This document shows, piece after piece, positions 20,491 through 30,212 of a stretch of DNA of 64,000 bases (positions within the stretch are counted from its first letter, which is position 1; each line of letters starts with the position of its first letter). Position numbers and translations under genes: made by a program. Under the pieces are notes generated by a model. It did no database searches. It saw only the letters and a program-made list of their open reading frames with translations, and was not told the DNA's origin. Source of the DNA: Buchnera aphidicola (Rhopalosiphum maidis) (GTDB lineage Bacteria; Pseudomonadota; Gammaproteobacteria; Enterobacterales; Enterobacteriaceae); the NCBI RefSeq assembly GCF_003671935.1, contig NZ_CP032759.1:372001-436000 (forward strand). The letters are read 5' to 3'.

Positions 20491-21430
20491 TGTTTTTTTT
20501 ATGAATTTTTTTAAATGCGATTAAAAAATTTTTTAAATTATTTGTATTGAACATAGTTATACTATGATTTTTTTTCATTAAATTAGTTAAAATTTTATTT
20601 GGTCCTATTTCTAACATTGTAAAAATTTTTTTTGATTTTATTAAATCAATTATTTCTTTCCATCTTACAGTACTATAAAGTTGTCGAACTAACGCTTTTT
20701 TAATTTTTTTTTCACTTTTTTCACATATAACATCTACATTATTAATAACAGGTATTTTCGGAGTTTTTATTTTAATAGATTGCAATAAATACTGCATTTT
20801 TTCTGCAACAGGTTTCATTAAACTACTATGTATAGGCGTATTAATGTTTAATTTTATTACATATTTAGCTCCATTTTTTTTACAACTGACACCGACCTCA
20901 TGTACTGCTGATTTATCTCCTGAAACAATAATTTGATTTTTAGAATTTATACTTGCTATAGAAACAACTTTTTCTGAATGTTGTAAACATATATTTTCAA
21001 TAATTATTTTATCTAAACCAATAATTGCTTGTACTAAAGATGGTTTATTTATAATAGTTCTTTGCATTAACTTACTTCTTAGTTTAACTATTTTTAGTGC
21101 ATCAGAAAACTTTATTGCATCAGCACAGACTAATGCTGAATATTCTCCTAAACTATGTCCTGACATAAATGCTGGACATCGTCCATTTTTTTCTTTCCAA
21201 AACTGATAAATCGCAATTGATGAAGTTAATATTGCTGACTGTATATATTTATAATAATCATCTTTTTTTTTTGCACCATTTTTTATTAACTTTAATAAGT
21301 TATAATTAATACATTCTGATGCTTCATCGAATATTTTTTTAAAAATATTATTTTTTTTTTGAAAGAAAGAACACAACATGTTTGTATGTTGAGACCCTTG
21401 ACCTGGAAATAGCATTGCAAATGAGTTCAT
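20480..21430 (-). CDS. fabD: Malonyl-CoA:ACP transacylase FabD
   Basis: Moves malonyl groups from CoA to ACP for fatty-acid synthesis. It has LFPGQGSQ at the N-terminus, the nucleophile motif GHSLGEYSALV, and the catalytic His in NTPIHSSLMKP. Length is 316 residues, somewhat longer than E. coli (309). In E. coli plsX and fabH stand between rpmF and fabD; here both are gone and a hairpin occupies the short gap. Without fabH, chain initiation would have to use another condensing enzyme. Confidence 0.95.
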   Translation of the reverse strand: MNSFAMLFPGQGSQHTNMLCSFFQKKNNIFKKIFDEASECINYNLLKLIKNGAKKKDDYYKYIQSAILTSSIAIYQFWKEKNGRCPAFMSGHSLGEYSALVCADAIKFSDALKIVKLRSKLMQRTIINKPSLVQAIIGLDKIIIENICLQHSEKVVSIASINSKNQIIVSGDKSAVHEVGVSCKKNGAKYVIKLNINTPIHSSLMKPVAEKMQYLLQSIKIKTPKIPVINNVDVICEKSEKKIKKALVRQLYSTVRWKEIIDLIKSKKIFTMLEIGPNKILTNLMKKNHSITMFNTNNLKNFLIAFKKIHKKNNEN

Positions 21431-21501
21431 TACATTTACCTATTTTGTTGAAAAAAGCATTTTTTAAATATATAAATTATTTTGAACCAAACATAATTTA
21501 T

Positions 21502-21537
21502 AACATGGTACTTTTTAAAAAAGTACCATGTTTTTAT
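21502..21537 (+). terminator. Strong hairpin between rpmF and fabD, T-run on the plus strand
   Basis: AACATGGTACTTTTT (21502-21516) and AAAAAGTACCATGTT (21518-21532) form a near-perfect stem, followed on the plus strand by more T. Both flanking genes are on the minus strand, and in that direction the sequence after the hairpin is not T-rich. It has the form of an intrinsic terminator pointing the wrong way for its neighbours, or of a 3'-end or processing structure. It sits where plsX-fabH were lost. Confidence 0.55.
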
Positions 21538-21540
21538 TTT

Positions 21541-21705
21541 TTAAATGACTTTCTTTCCTCTATAGTATCCCTTCGCAGTAATATGATGTCGAATATGTGT
21601 TTCTCCAGAAAATTTATCTTGAGATAAAGTAACTTCTTTTAAAAAATCATGAGAACGTCTCATTCCTCTTTTAGATCGTGTTGGTTTGCTTTTTTGAACA
21701 GCCAT
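21541..21705 (-). CDS. rpmF: 50S ribosomal protein L32
   Basis: A 54-codon gene read from the minus strand. The translation begins [20 protein letters not shown] and ends [15 protein letters not shown], matching L32 throughout; E. coli L32 has 57 residues and differs by a short insertion and two extra C-terminal residues. The basic N-terminus is the rRNA-binding part. It lies upstream of fabD as in E. coli, where rpmF and fab genes are co-transcribed. Confidence 0.97.
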   Translation of the reverse strand: MAVQKSKPTRSKRGMRRSHDFLKEVTLSQDKFSGETHIRHHITAKGYYRGKKVI

Positions 21706-21808
21706 TTTCTTCTCTATATAATATTATTTAAAATAAGTGTTTTATGTATGCAATGTGAGTGAAAAAAGGTTTTGTTGTGTAATATTCTCTTAAAGAATTT
21801 CTCATTTA

Positions 21809-22753
21809 TTATACAAGAGTATTTAAATAATTTTTAAAATTTATATCTAACGGTGCTACAATATGCATTTTTTTTCCATTTTCAGGATGTGAAAAATTAA
21901 TTGAAGTAGCATGAAGTAAAAGTCTATTAATTTTTGTTTTATTTTTTATATTAGAATCTAAATCACGTTTTCCATAACGTTTATCAAATAATATTGGGTG
22001 ACCTGCATATAATGTATGTACACGAATTTGATGTGTTCGACCTGTTTTAGGTGTAATAGAAATTAAAGTGGTTAATGAATACCGTTTTTTTATTCTAAAA
22101 CATGTCTCGGAAGGTTTTCCATCTTTGTTAATTGAAATTTTTTTTTGTTTGTTTTTTAAGTGAATTTTTAATAGAGGTTCAGATATCTTTTTTAAAGAAA
22201 GAGGCCATAGACCGTGTACTAATGCTATGTATTTTTTTTGTACTTTTTTTTCTCTCATTTGTTTGTGTAATGATATAAGAGACTTTCTTTTTTTTGCTAG
22301 CATCAAAACACCAGATGTATCTCGATCAATACGATGTACGAGTTCAAGGAATTTTTCTAATGGTCGAATCTTTCGAAAATATTCTATAACTCCTAAGTTT
22401 ATACCGCTTCCACCATGTACTGCAATACCAGAAGGTTTATTTATAATTAATAAATGATTGTCCTCATATAAGATGTTATTCAATAAATTTTTTTCATATT
22501 TAGTTGTTAAAATATTGTTTTTTTCTTTACATATTATTTTTATTGGTGGAATTCTTAATGTATCACCTATTTTTAATTTGTAATGTGGTTTGATTCTTTT
22601 CTTATTAATTCGAATATTTCCTGTTCTTATAATACGATAAATTGCACTTTTTGGTACGTTTTTAAATTTTTTTTGTAAAAAATTATCTATACGTTGATTT
22701 ATCATATCTTCATTAATATATATAATAGATACAGATGTGGTTTTATATGTCAT
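21809..22753 (-). CDS. rluC: 23S rRNA pseudouridine synthase RluC (955/2504/2580)
   Basis: Isomerises three uridines in 23S rRNA. An N-terminal S4 RNA-binding domain (about residues 15-75) is followed by the RluA-family catalytic domain with the nucleophilic Asp in HRIDRDTSGVLMLAK. The C-terminal TGRTHQIRVH motif is present. Length is 314 residues (E. coli 319). It is divergent from rne, as in E. coli. Confidence 0.95.
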   Translation of the reverse strand: MTYKTTSVSIIYINEDMINQRIDNFLQKKFKNVPKSAIYRIIRTGNIRINKKRIKPHYKLKIGDTLRIPPIKIICKEKNNILTTKYEKNLLNNILYEDNHLLIINKPSGIAVHGGSGINLGVIEYFRKIRPLEKFLELVHRIDRDTSGVLMLAKKRKSLISLHKQMREKKVQKKYIALVHGLWPLSLKKISEPLLKIHLKNKQKKISINKDGKPSETCFRIKKRYSLTTLISITPKTGRTHQIRVHTLYAGHPILFDKRYGKRDLDSNIKNKTKINRLLLHATSINFSHPENGKKMHIVAPLDINFKNYLNTLV

Positions 22754-23061
22754 TAAAAAAATCTCTATAAATTAAGTAATTTTTTTAATTTTTATTAATT
22801 ATAATATAATTAAATATATAAATATATTAGTATGAATAATTAAATATTTATAATGATATTTTATAGAAAAAATAACTTTTTTGATTTTTTCAAGATTTTT
22901 TTTATTTTTAAATTATTTTAACACTATTTTAAAACAACTTATTTTTATATATATTTCAAACAAATATCAAAATTAGATATGAAAAAATTAATTCTTTTAA
23001 AAGTATATATTTTCTATTGATGTATTGACTTATTTATAAAAATAAGAGAGAAAACGTTATA
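22754..23061. other. Divergent rluC/rne intergenic region (308 bases), rne leader
   Basis: A long gene-free stretch of almost pure A/T carrying the promoters for two divergent genes. Near the rne end a small hairpin CTTATTT-ATAA-AAATAAG (23029-23046) abuts the GAGAG Shine-Dalgarno, 11 bases before ATG. In E. coli the rne 5' leader is long and structured and lets RNase E cleave its own message; the length here agrees with a retained leader, but I cannot show that hairpin is equivalent. Confidence 0.5.
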
Positions 23062-25965
23062 ATGAAAAGAATGTTAATTAATGCAACTCAGCAAGAAGAG
23101 TTACGTGTAGCTCTTGTTGATGGTCAGCGTCTATATGATCTTGATATAGAAAGTTCTGGATCAGAACAAAAAAAATCAAATATATACAAGGGGAAAATTA
23201 CTCGAATTGAACCTAGTTTAGAAGCTGTTTTTATAGATTATGGTACGGAAAAACATGGTTTTTTACCATTAAGAGAAATTTCTAAAAATTATTTTCCAGA
23301 AAAATACAATTGTGATACACGTCTGAATATCAAAGATATTTTACGAGAAGGTCAAGAACTTATTGTTCAAATAGACAAAGAAGAAAGAGGTACTAAAGGC
23401 GCTGCATTAACTACCTTTATAACTTTAGCTGGTAGTTATTTAGTTTTGATGCCTAATAATCCTAAAATTGCTGGAATATCAAGGCGAGTTGAAGGAAATG
23501 ATAGAATAGAATTAAAAGAATTATTATTATCTTTAAAAATTCCTGAAAAGATGGGTTTAATCATCAGAACCGCTGGTGTGGGGAAATCTATAAAATCACT
23601 ACAATGGGATTTATCTCTTAGATTAAAACATTGGGATGCAATTAAAAAAGCTTCAACAAGAAAATCTGCACCATTCTTAATTCATCAAGAAAGTAACGTT
23701 ATTGTCCGTGCTTTTAGAGATTATTTACGTCAAGATATTGGTGAAATTTTAATTGATAACCCAAAAACATTAGATGTTGCTCTTGAACATATTACTGCTC
23801 TAGGACGTCCAGATTTCATTAACAAAATTAAATTATATACTGGAGAGATACCACTTTTTAGCTACTATCAGATTGAATCTCAAATAGATTCTGCTTTTCA
23901 AAGAAAAGTAAAATTACCTTCTGGTGGGTCAATTATGGTAGATACCACAGAAGCATTAACAGCTATTGATATTAATTCAGCTCGTTCCACTCGTGGAGCT
24001 GATATTGAAACAACAGCATTCAACACTAATTTAGAAGCAGTAGAAGAGATTTCTCGTCAATTAAGATTACGTGATTTAGGCGGTTTAATCGTCATTGATT
24101 TCATAGACATGACAGCTATAAGTCATCAAAAAGCTATTGAAAATAAATTGCGTGAAATTGTTCGTGAAGATAGAGCACGTATTCAAATTGGACATATTTC
24201 TAGATTTGGTCTTCTAGAGATGTCCAGACAAAGGTTAAGTTCATCTTTAGGTGAGTCTAGCCATCATATTTGTCCTAGATGCACAGGTACAGGTACAATA
24301 AGAGATAATGAATCACTGTCTTTGTCAATTTTACGTTTAATTGAAGAAGAAGCTCTTAAAGAAAATACATATGAAGTTCATGCAATTGTACCAATAGAAA
24401 TTGCTTGTTATTTGTTAAATGAAAAAAGAGAAGCAGTCTATGCCATTGAAAAACGTCAAGCGGGTGGTAAAACTATCATTGTTCCTAATAAAAACATGAA
24501 AACTCCGCATTATCTTGTATCTAGAATCAGAAAAGGTGAACAAATACGCTCTATGAGCTATTGTCTTTCTAACGTTAGAAAAAATAAAATACTAAATAAT
24601 ATTAAAAAAGAAATTTTAGAGAAAAAAATCAGATCTAATCCAATTTTAACAAATGTTTCTTTGTCTAGTTATTCACATAATAAAAAAAATATTGAAAAAG
24701 ATAATATTCCAAGGAAAAGAAATTTTAATAATTTTATTATTAACGCGTTATTAAATAAAAAAAATCCCGTTTTTAAATTTATCACTTGGATAAAAGATTC
24801 TTTTCTTAAAAAGAATGTTTTTATTAAAAATGAGATTTTTAAACGAAGTATTTTTCAAAATAAAAAAAATGTTCTTTTCTCTAAAAAAGAGAATTTTTAT
24901 AGCATAAAAGAGATCAATAAAAAAGATAAGATAGTATCTTCTATCAAGAAGAATGAAAAAAAGAAATTACTTAATAACATTAAAAAACATTATTATCATC
25001 AAAATAATAACTTTTTTGATAAAAACACTAAATATACGTCTTTTAAAAACATTGATTCTAAAATTAATAGTATTAATTTTAAATTAAAAAATTTAAATTT
25101 TTTAGAAAAAAATAATTTTTATATTTTTAATAAAAATAATTTTTTATATACAGAAAAATATTCTAAAAACGAATTTGAAAAATTTTTAAATTTTAAAATT
25201 ACAAGCAATGTAGATTGCCATGACAGAAATCAAAAAAATTTAGAAAACAATACATCGTTTAAAAAAAAATCATCATGTAATAATATTATTTTTAATAATT
25301 ATTATCCCAATAATATTATAGTTAATATTAATTCTACTATTTTTCAAACATATCAAGATTCTCAATTATTTAATTTTTATCCTATTAAAACTTCAATTTC
25401 AATGATTCCTCATAGTTTTTTTTCATTAGAATTAGTTCTTGGAAAATCGTTAAAAAAATATTCTTTTTCTAAGGAAAATCAAATAAAAAAATATCAAAAA
25501 TTTAATCATTATACAAAATCAAATATGTTTTCTATCAATAAGAAAAATAATTTTATTAAAAATTCAACTTCATTTCCCAAAACATTTAAAACTAAAGAAA
25601 TTAATCATTCTTATAAAAAAAATAAAATAATTACAAAATCATATTTTTTTAAAACATCTTTTAAATATAAAACTGTTATTCAAAATAGTACGAAATTGAA
25701 AGTAAAATTAATACCTAAAAAAAGTAATTCTTTAGTTTCAGATCAAAAAACAGTTTTTTTAAATCCAACTTTTAAAGAAGAAAACATAAAGAATCAGTCA
25801 AGTGCACCAATAACAAAAATTTTTAGTGATTTATCTTTAAACAAATATCAAAAAACTGTGACATCTCCAATTTTATTAAAAAAATTAAACAAAAAATTAA
25901 AAAAATCAGCTGGAGCGCATTCTGCTACAAACTTTTCTACTTCTCCTGTTAAAAAATCAGAATAA
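23062..25965 (+). CDS. rne: Ribonuclease E
   Basis: Essential endonuclease starting mRNA decay and processing rRNA and tRNA; organiser of the degradosome. The catalytic half (residues 1 to about 510) has the S1 domain, RNase H-like and DNase-like parts, the metal Asp residues in AIDINSA (near 303) and VIDFIDM (near 346), and the zinc-link CPRC at 404-407. The rest, to residue 967, is a low-complexity Lys/Asn/Phe/Ser scaffold. Within it, residues about 569-583 ([14 protein letters not shown]) form an amphipathic helix where E. coli has its membrane anchor, and residues about 949-965 ([14 protein letters not shown]) resemble the E. coli extreme C-terminal PNPase-binding tail. E. coli has 1061 residues. 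Confidence 0.97.
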   Translation: MKRMLINATQQEELRVALVDGQRLYDLDIESSGSEQKKSNIYKGKITRIEPSLEAVFIDYGTEKHGFLPLREISKNYFPEKYNCDTRLNIKDILREGQELIVQIDKEERGTKGAALTTFITLAGSYLVLMPNNPKIAGISRRVEGNDRIELKELLLSLKIPEKMGLIIRTAGVGKSIKSLQWDLSLRLKHWDAIKKASTRKSAPFLIHQESNVIVRAFRDYLRQDIGEILIDNPKTLDVALEHITALGRPDFINKIKLYTGEIPLFSYYQIESQIDSAFQRKVKLPSGGSIMVDTTEALTAIDINSARSTRGADIETTAFNTNLEAVEEISRQLRLRDLGGLIVIDFIDMTAISHQKAIENKLREIVREDRARIQIGHISRFGLLEMSRQRLSSSLGESSHHICPRCTGTGTIRDNESLSLSILRLIEEEALKENTYEVHAIVPIEIACYLLNEKREAVYAIEKRQAGGKTIIVPNKNMKTPHYLVSRIRKGEQIRSMSYCLSNVRKNKILNNIKKEILEKKIRSNPILTNVSLSSYSHNKKNIEKDNIPRKRNFNNFIINALLNKKNPVFKFITWIKDSFLKKNVFIKNEIFKRSIFQNKKNVLFSKKENFYSIKEINKKDKIVSSIKKNEKKKLLNNIKKHYYHQNNNFFDKNTKYTSFKNIDSKINSINFKLKNLNFLEKNNFYIFNKNNFLYTEKYSKNEFEKFLNFKITSNVDCHDRNQKNLENNTSFKKKSSCNNIIFNNYYPNNIIVNINSTIFQTYQDSQLFNFYPIKTSISMIPHSFFSLELVLGKSLKKYSFSKENQIKKYQKFNHYTKSNMFSINKKNNFIKNSTSFPKTFKTKEINHSYKKNKIITKSYFFKTSFKYKTVIQNSTKLKVKLIPKKSNSLVSDQKTVFLNPTFKEENIKNQSSAPITKIFSDLSLNKYQKTVTSPILLKKLNKKLKKSAGAHSATNFSTSPVKKSE

Positions 25966-26064
25966 AATTATTTATTAAATATTAAAATTTTTTTTTTAAA
26001 GCAAAAAAATTATTCAAAAATAAAATCTATTAAATATATTATTTATTAGCGATAGCATTCTATG

Positions 26065-26103
26065 AAAAATAAAAACTTACTTTTTAAGTAAGTTTTTATT
26101 TTT
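26065..26103. terminator. Bidirectional terminator between rne and flgK
   Basis: A perfect 18-base-pair inverted repeat: 26065-26082 (AAAAATAAAAACTTACTT) and 26086-26103, with a TTT loop. The A/T ends supply a T-run on either strand. It lies in the 164-base gap between the converging genes rne and flgK, as expected for a shared terminator. Confidence 0.75.
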
Positions 26104-26129
26104 TATAAAATATTTTTTAATTCTTAAAA

Positions 26130-27764
26130 TTAACTATAACAATCAACAATTTCATTGAAAATTGTTTCAGCCATTTTTAGAATCTTAACATTTGCAAGAT
26201 AACATTTTTGTTCATAGCTTAGATTTTGATAATTTTCATGAAAATTATCAGATTCTGATAACTTTTTATTTTTTAATATTTCAATCATGTTTCGTTTAAA
26301 AGGTACTTTTTCTTCAAGATCGTTACATTTGTAAGATATAGATTTTAAAAATTTTCGATAAGATTCATATAGTGTTTCTTTTTTGTTAACTATTTTTTCT
26401 TGGTTTAAATGATGTATTTTAATTGCATTATTTTTATTCATTTGACTTAAATCATTTGATGAAGATATTGAAAATCGATCATTTTTAACAATTAATAATT
26501 CTAGTTGATTCAAAGTTTTAGAATACGGTTTAATCATGTAAATATTACCTTCAGCATTATCTCCTTCTATTTTAAATTCAATTCCGTCAAAAGTAATATA
26601 TGTGTTATTATCTTGTTGATATATATCTGATTCGACTACTGAACGATCTCTTAATCTTGTAACTGTCCAATGATTATTTTTTAAAAAAACTACATAATTA
26701 GTATCTTGTGCATCACTAGTCGAAACCCATTTAATAGAAGTAGGAAGATACGATTGATTTGTTGAGCTAGATATAATTTCTGGATTACTAATATTAAAAA
26801 CTTGTTTTCCAAGATTTCCAAGAATATCATATCCTAATGTATGACATTCATTAATACTATCAGCAAAATTTATAGTCAATTGTCCAATTTTATTTCTTGC
26901 ATTTTGTAGATCTTCTCTACGAAACATAAGAAGAGCACCTAAAGATGAACTCGGAATCATATGTTCCATTTTTTTTAATGTTTTTTCATTATCATCCCAA
27001 TATCCTACGCTTATATATTTATCGTCAGTACTTGAAGTTAATGCAATTAAATTTTGTTTGTTATGATCATCAATAATACACATACCGTTATTTAAACATA
27101 CTTTAAAAGAATTGTTTTCCTTAACTACTTTTACTCCTATTATATCATTTAATTCATCTATTAATTGATCTCGTTTATCTATAAAACTATCTACTCTATT
27201 AGGTAATTGAGCAGTAGGAAAAAATCGAATATCAATATTAGTATTATAAATTTGATTAATCAAAATGTTTGCTTTTTTTATTTTTTCTGTTATTGATTCT
27301 TTAACATCTTTTTCTAAGAAACTTAATTTTTCATCAAAATTTTTTAATTCACTAATGATTGTTTTTAAATTTTTTTCTATATTTTCATTAAATATGTTTA
27401 CATTGTTATTAACAACATCATTTTCTATAGAAGAATACAATTGATTAATTAAAAGAGTAAAAATACTCGATTTTTCACCAAATAAATCTTCTAGTTTTAA
27501 ATATTCTTCTATTTTTGTTTGTTCATCTTGTACTCTTTCGCTGATTTTTCGCTTTTCTTCTTTAATGAAATCATTGTAATCATCATATACTTTTTTTATT
27601 CGAACTCCTGCATTGAAATTAGGTTCATCTACAGTATCTTCTATAAAGATATTTTGTTTTATTTCGTCTTTATATTTTGGATTAATAATTTTGTTAGCAG
27701 TATTATTAATTAATATTTTTATTGCATTTATTCCAGTAATAGTAGAAGTTAATATAGAACTCAT
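26130..27764 (-). CDS. flgK: Flagellar hook-filament junction protein FlgK (HAP1), divergent
   Basis: In motile bacteria FlgK caps the hook and joins it to the filament through FlgL. The N-terminus begins MSSILTSTITGINAIK, the middle has the LLDQRDQLVSELN-like LIDKRDQLIDELND, and the C-terminus ends with a degenerate helical segment (KCYLANVKILKMAETIFNEI). Length is 544 residues, near E. coli (547). The terminal helices that pack inside the axial structure are poorly conserved. flgL, next in E. coli, is absent, and I see no filament gene here. It may act as a cap or be under relaxed selection. Confidence 0.9.
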   Translation of the reverse strand: MSSILTSTITGINAIKILINNTANKIINPKYKDEIKQNIFIEDTVDEPNFNAGVRIKKVYDDYNDFIKEEKRKISERVQDEQTKIEEYLKLEDLFGEKSSIFTLLINQLYSSIENDVVNNNVNIFNENIEKNLKTIISELKNFDEKLSFLEKDVKESITEKIKKANILINQIYNTNIDIRFFPTAQLPNRVDSFIDKRDQLIDELNDIIGVKVVKENNSFKVCLNNGMCIIDDHNKQNLIALTSSTDDKYISVGYWDDNEKTLKKMEHMIPSSSLGALLMFRREDLQNARNKIGQLTINFADSINECHTLGYDILGNLGKQVFNISNPEIISSSTNQSYLPTSIKWVSTSDAQDTNYVVFLKNNHWTVTRLRDRSVVESDIYQQDNNTYITFDGIEFKIEGDNAEGNIYMIKPYSKTLNQLELLIVKNDRFSISSSNDLSQMNKNNAIKIHHLNQEKIVNKKETLYESYRKFLKSISYKCNDLEEKVPFKRNMIEILKNKKLSESDNFHENYQNLSYEQKCYLANVKILKMAETIFNEIVDCYS

Positions 27765-27791
27765 TTGGCTTCCTTTTTTGTAAAAAAATTA

Positions 27792-28106
27792 TTATTTATA
27801 TAATTTTTTTTGTTGAATTTGTTGTAAAATAATGTTTGTTAATCCTATACCCTTACTAGTCATTTCTTTTGAAATTTTTTGGTCGTAAACTTCAGTGTAA
27901 AGACGACTTTGATTACTATCTAATAAGTTATCTTGTGTTAAAGAATTTCTCATACTTTTTAATAACATTTGAATAAAAATACCTTCTACCTCCTTTGCTA
28001 TTTCTAGTTGATATTTTTTAGGATTATTTTTCACTTGATATTTTAAATCACTAACAAATTTTGCTCTGTAGTTTGTTATATTAAATAAAGATAGATCATT
28101 TTTCAT
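27792..28106 (-). CDS. flgJ: Rod-scaffold protein FlgJ, N-terminal domain only
   Basis: FlgJ normally has an N-terminal rod-capping domain and a C-terminal peptidoglycan hydrolase. Only the first is present (VEGIFIQMLLKSMR, then RLYTEVYDQKISKEMTSKGIGL): 104 residues against 313 in E. coli. I start at ATG 28106, where the flgI stop and flgJ start share a base (TGATG). The next gene begins 27 bases later, so the hydrolase domain was deleted rather than frameshifted. Another enzyme must open the wall, or rods use natural gaps. Confidence 0.93.
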   Translation of the reverse strand: MKNDLSLFNITNYRAKFVSDLKYQVKNNPKKYQLEIAKEVEGIFIQMLLKSMRNSLTQDNLLDSNQSRLYTEVYDQKISKEMTSKGIGLTNIILQQIQQKKLYK

Positions 28107-29233
28107 CAAACTATTTCCAATTTAGCATGAAGACAACCGGCATTTTTCATTAATTGTAGAATAGATATCAATTCGTCAGGTTTTGTTCCTAAAGAATTTA
28201 AGACTCGAACAATATTATTTAAACTAGTATTTTTAAAAGAACTATTACTAAAGGAATTATTACTAATATAGTTTCTGTTAATGATATTTTTTAAAAAACT
28301 TTCTTTTTCATGTTTTCTAAATGTATCTAGAAAACTTGAAGTAACATTTTTTTCTTCTTTTTTTTCTATTAGTATTGATAAATCTCCATGAGAAACAATA
28401 CAAGTTCCTAATCTTACTTCTTGATTGATAACAACTGATCCAGTTCGAGGATTAACTATAACTTTAGCTTCTTGAGATGGCATAGAAATATCTATATTTT
28501 GAATATTAGATAACATGTGAACTTGTATCGTATTATTAGGATATGTATTTAACTGTACTGTTTTAGAATTTAAAGCTGTTGCTGTATCTGGATATTGCAC
28601 ATTGATCATATCACTTATTTTTTGTGCTATACTAAAATCTTCTTCATTTAATTGTAAATTAATTATTTTTTTCTTTCCGAAATCAGTATTTATTTCTCTT
28701 TCAATTGTTGCACCATGATTGATTCTTCCTGAATTTACTTGATTTGAAAAAATAGAATTATTTTTTTTTTGAGAATTATTTTTTTCAGATACTAGTACAT
28801 TTCCTTGAGCAATAGCATAAATTTGATTGTCAGTACCCTTTAGAGGAGTCATTAATAATGTCCCACCCTTAAGGCTTTTTGCATCGCCCATTGATGATAC
28901 TACTACGTCTATCTGCTCTCCTGTATGACTAAAAGGAGGTAAGTTTGCTGTAACTATAACAGCAGCTACATTTTTTAAATGCATATTAGTCTCAGGAGAT
29001 ACAGTTACGCCCAATTGCGATAGCATGTTATGCAATGATTGATTGGTAAATGGGGTTTGTGTTGATTGATCACCTGTACCATCTAAACCTACTATTAAAC
29101 CGTAGCCAATTAATTGATTATCTCTTATACCTTCAATACTAGTTAAATCACGTATTTTTTCAGCATATGTAAAAGAACATAAACTTATTAAAATACAAAT
29201 AATAAATTTTAATAACGATATTGTCTTAGACAT
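28106..29233 (-). CDS. flgI: Flagellar P-ring protein FlgI
   Basis: Periplasmic ring subunit around the rod in the peptidoglycan layer. I start at the ATG at 29233, which has AAGG 6 bases upstream and gives a clean signal peptide ending FTYA before EKIRDLTSIEG; an ATG at 29251 is possible but poorly placed. IGYGLIVGLDGTGDQSTQTPFT and the C-terminal GCLHAKLEIV are typical. Length is 375 residues (E. coli 365). A Ser/Asn-rich insertion precedes the C-terminal domain. A 182-base gap with a hairpin separates it from flgH. Confidence 0.95.
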   Translation of the reverse strand: MSKTISLLKFIICILISLCSFTYAEKIRDLTSIEGIRDNQLIGYGLIVGLDGTGDQSTQTPFTNQSLHNMLSQLGVTVSPETNMHLKNVAAVIVTANLPPFSHTGEQIDVVVSSMGDAKSLKGGTLLMTPLKGTDNQIYAIAQGNVLVSEKNNSQKKNNSIFSNQVNSGRINHGATIEREINTDFGKKKIINLQLNEEDFSIAQKISDMINVQYPDTATALNSKTVQLNTYPNNTIQVHMLSNIQNIDISMPSQEAKVIVNPRTGSVVINQEVRLGTCIVSHGDLSILIEKKEEKNVTSSFLDTFRKHEKESFLKNIINRNYISNNSFSNSSFKNTSLNNIVRVLNSLGTKPDELISILQLMKNAGCLHAKLEIV

Positions 29234-29346
29234 AAAATACCTTATATTCATTTACTTTATTTATTCTATTTCTATATCTATTATATATAAAATATATCAT
29301 CTATGATAAATTTTTTTTTTAATAATTTTTCTTTAATAAGTTTTTC

Positions 29347-29385
29347 CTCATAAAGGATTTATACGATCCTTTATGAGTTTTATTT
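29347..29385 (+). terminator. Hairpin in the flgH-flgI gap, T-run on the plus strand
   Basis: CTCATAAAGGAT (29347-29358) and ATCCTTTATGAG (29366-29377) form a perfect 12-base-pair stem with a 7-base loop, followed by TTTTATTT on the plus strand. The surrounding flg genes run on the minus strand, where no T-run follows. It splits the flg operon between flgH and flgI. Confidence 0.5.
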
Positions 29386-29415
29386 AAAAAAATCAATTTT
29401 TAAAAATTTTTATGA

Positions 29416-30132
29416 TTAAATAGGTGAAATTTTTAATAGAAATCGCTGTAACCACCCCATTTTTTGAATATCGTTAATACGATTATTACTTACGTATTCA
29501 ATACGTGTGTCAGCAATTTGAGTAGAAGCAACTAAATTATTTTTATTTATATGATTAGGATTAATGACACCTGAAAAACGAATGAATTCTATACCTTGAT
29601 TAATAGCCACTTGTTTTTCACCAATTACCTTTAAATTCCCGTTTGGTAGTACTTTCTGAACAGTAACTGTAATTAGACCAGTAAATGTATTTTTAGCGGA
29701 ATTACTTCCCTTTCCTGAAAAGTCATTTTTTCCTATACTATCTATTCCTGTTTTGTTATCATTCATATTAAATCCCAATACAGGATTTAATTTTCCAGGT
29801 GTTACTGTTACACCTACATTTGCTGTTCCATCACGAGTTAAATTTGAAGAAGAACTATTGCTAGCGCTTATATTTTCTTGTAATACAACAGTTATTGTAT
29901 CTCCTATATTATGAGATCTATGATCTTCAAAAAGGGGTTGATATCCATAATTTGTAGGTATTTTTTCTTGAAATAAAGAACCATTCTTAATTTTGGGTAT
30001 CATGTTAGGTGCTACAGCAGTTGTAATACCATTAACTAAAGGTTTATGTTCAACAGAAGCGCAACTTTGAATGATTATTATAAAGAAAGCAGTCAAATAA
30101 TATTTAATTTTATAACTAAATAATTTTACCAC
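29416..30132 (-). CDS. flgH: Flagellar L-ring lipoprotein FlgH
   Basis: Outer-membrane ring of the basal body, lipid-anchored. A hydrophobic signal ends in lipobox IQSC with Cys24. The conserved core [35 protein letters not shown] and C-terminal [13 protein letters not shown] match FlgH closely. Length is 238 residues (E. coli 232). The start is GTG at 30132, with AAGGA upstream; there is no alternative ATG before the signal sequence. It lies 80 bases downstream of flgG. Confidence 0.95.
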   Translation of the reverse strand: MVKLFSYKIKYYLTAFFIIIIQSCASVEHKPLVNGITTAVAPNMIPKIKNGSLFQEKIPTNYGYQPLFEDHRSHNIGDTITVVLQENISASNSSSSNLTRDGTANVGVTVTPGKLNPVLGFNMNDNKTGIDSIGKNDFSGKGSNSAKNTFTGLITVTVQKVLPNGNLKVIGEKQVAINQGIEFIRFSGVINPNHINKNNLVASTQIADTRIEYVSNNRINDIQKMGWLQRFLLKISPI

Positions 30133-30212
30133 GGAAAAACAATCCTTAATGAAAACATATTAAAATAGATGTTTTTTAAAATTTATTGATTTATGATAAA
30201 AAAAATCAATTT

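Noticed and set aside
25000..25900. Repeat array or transferred DNA in the 3' half of rne
   Set aside because: It is A/T-rich low-complexity coding for the degenerate scaffold; no regular repeat unit, and the frame is continuous.
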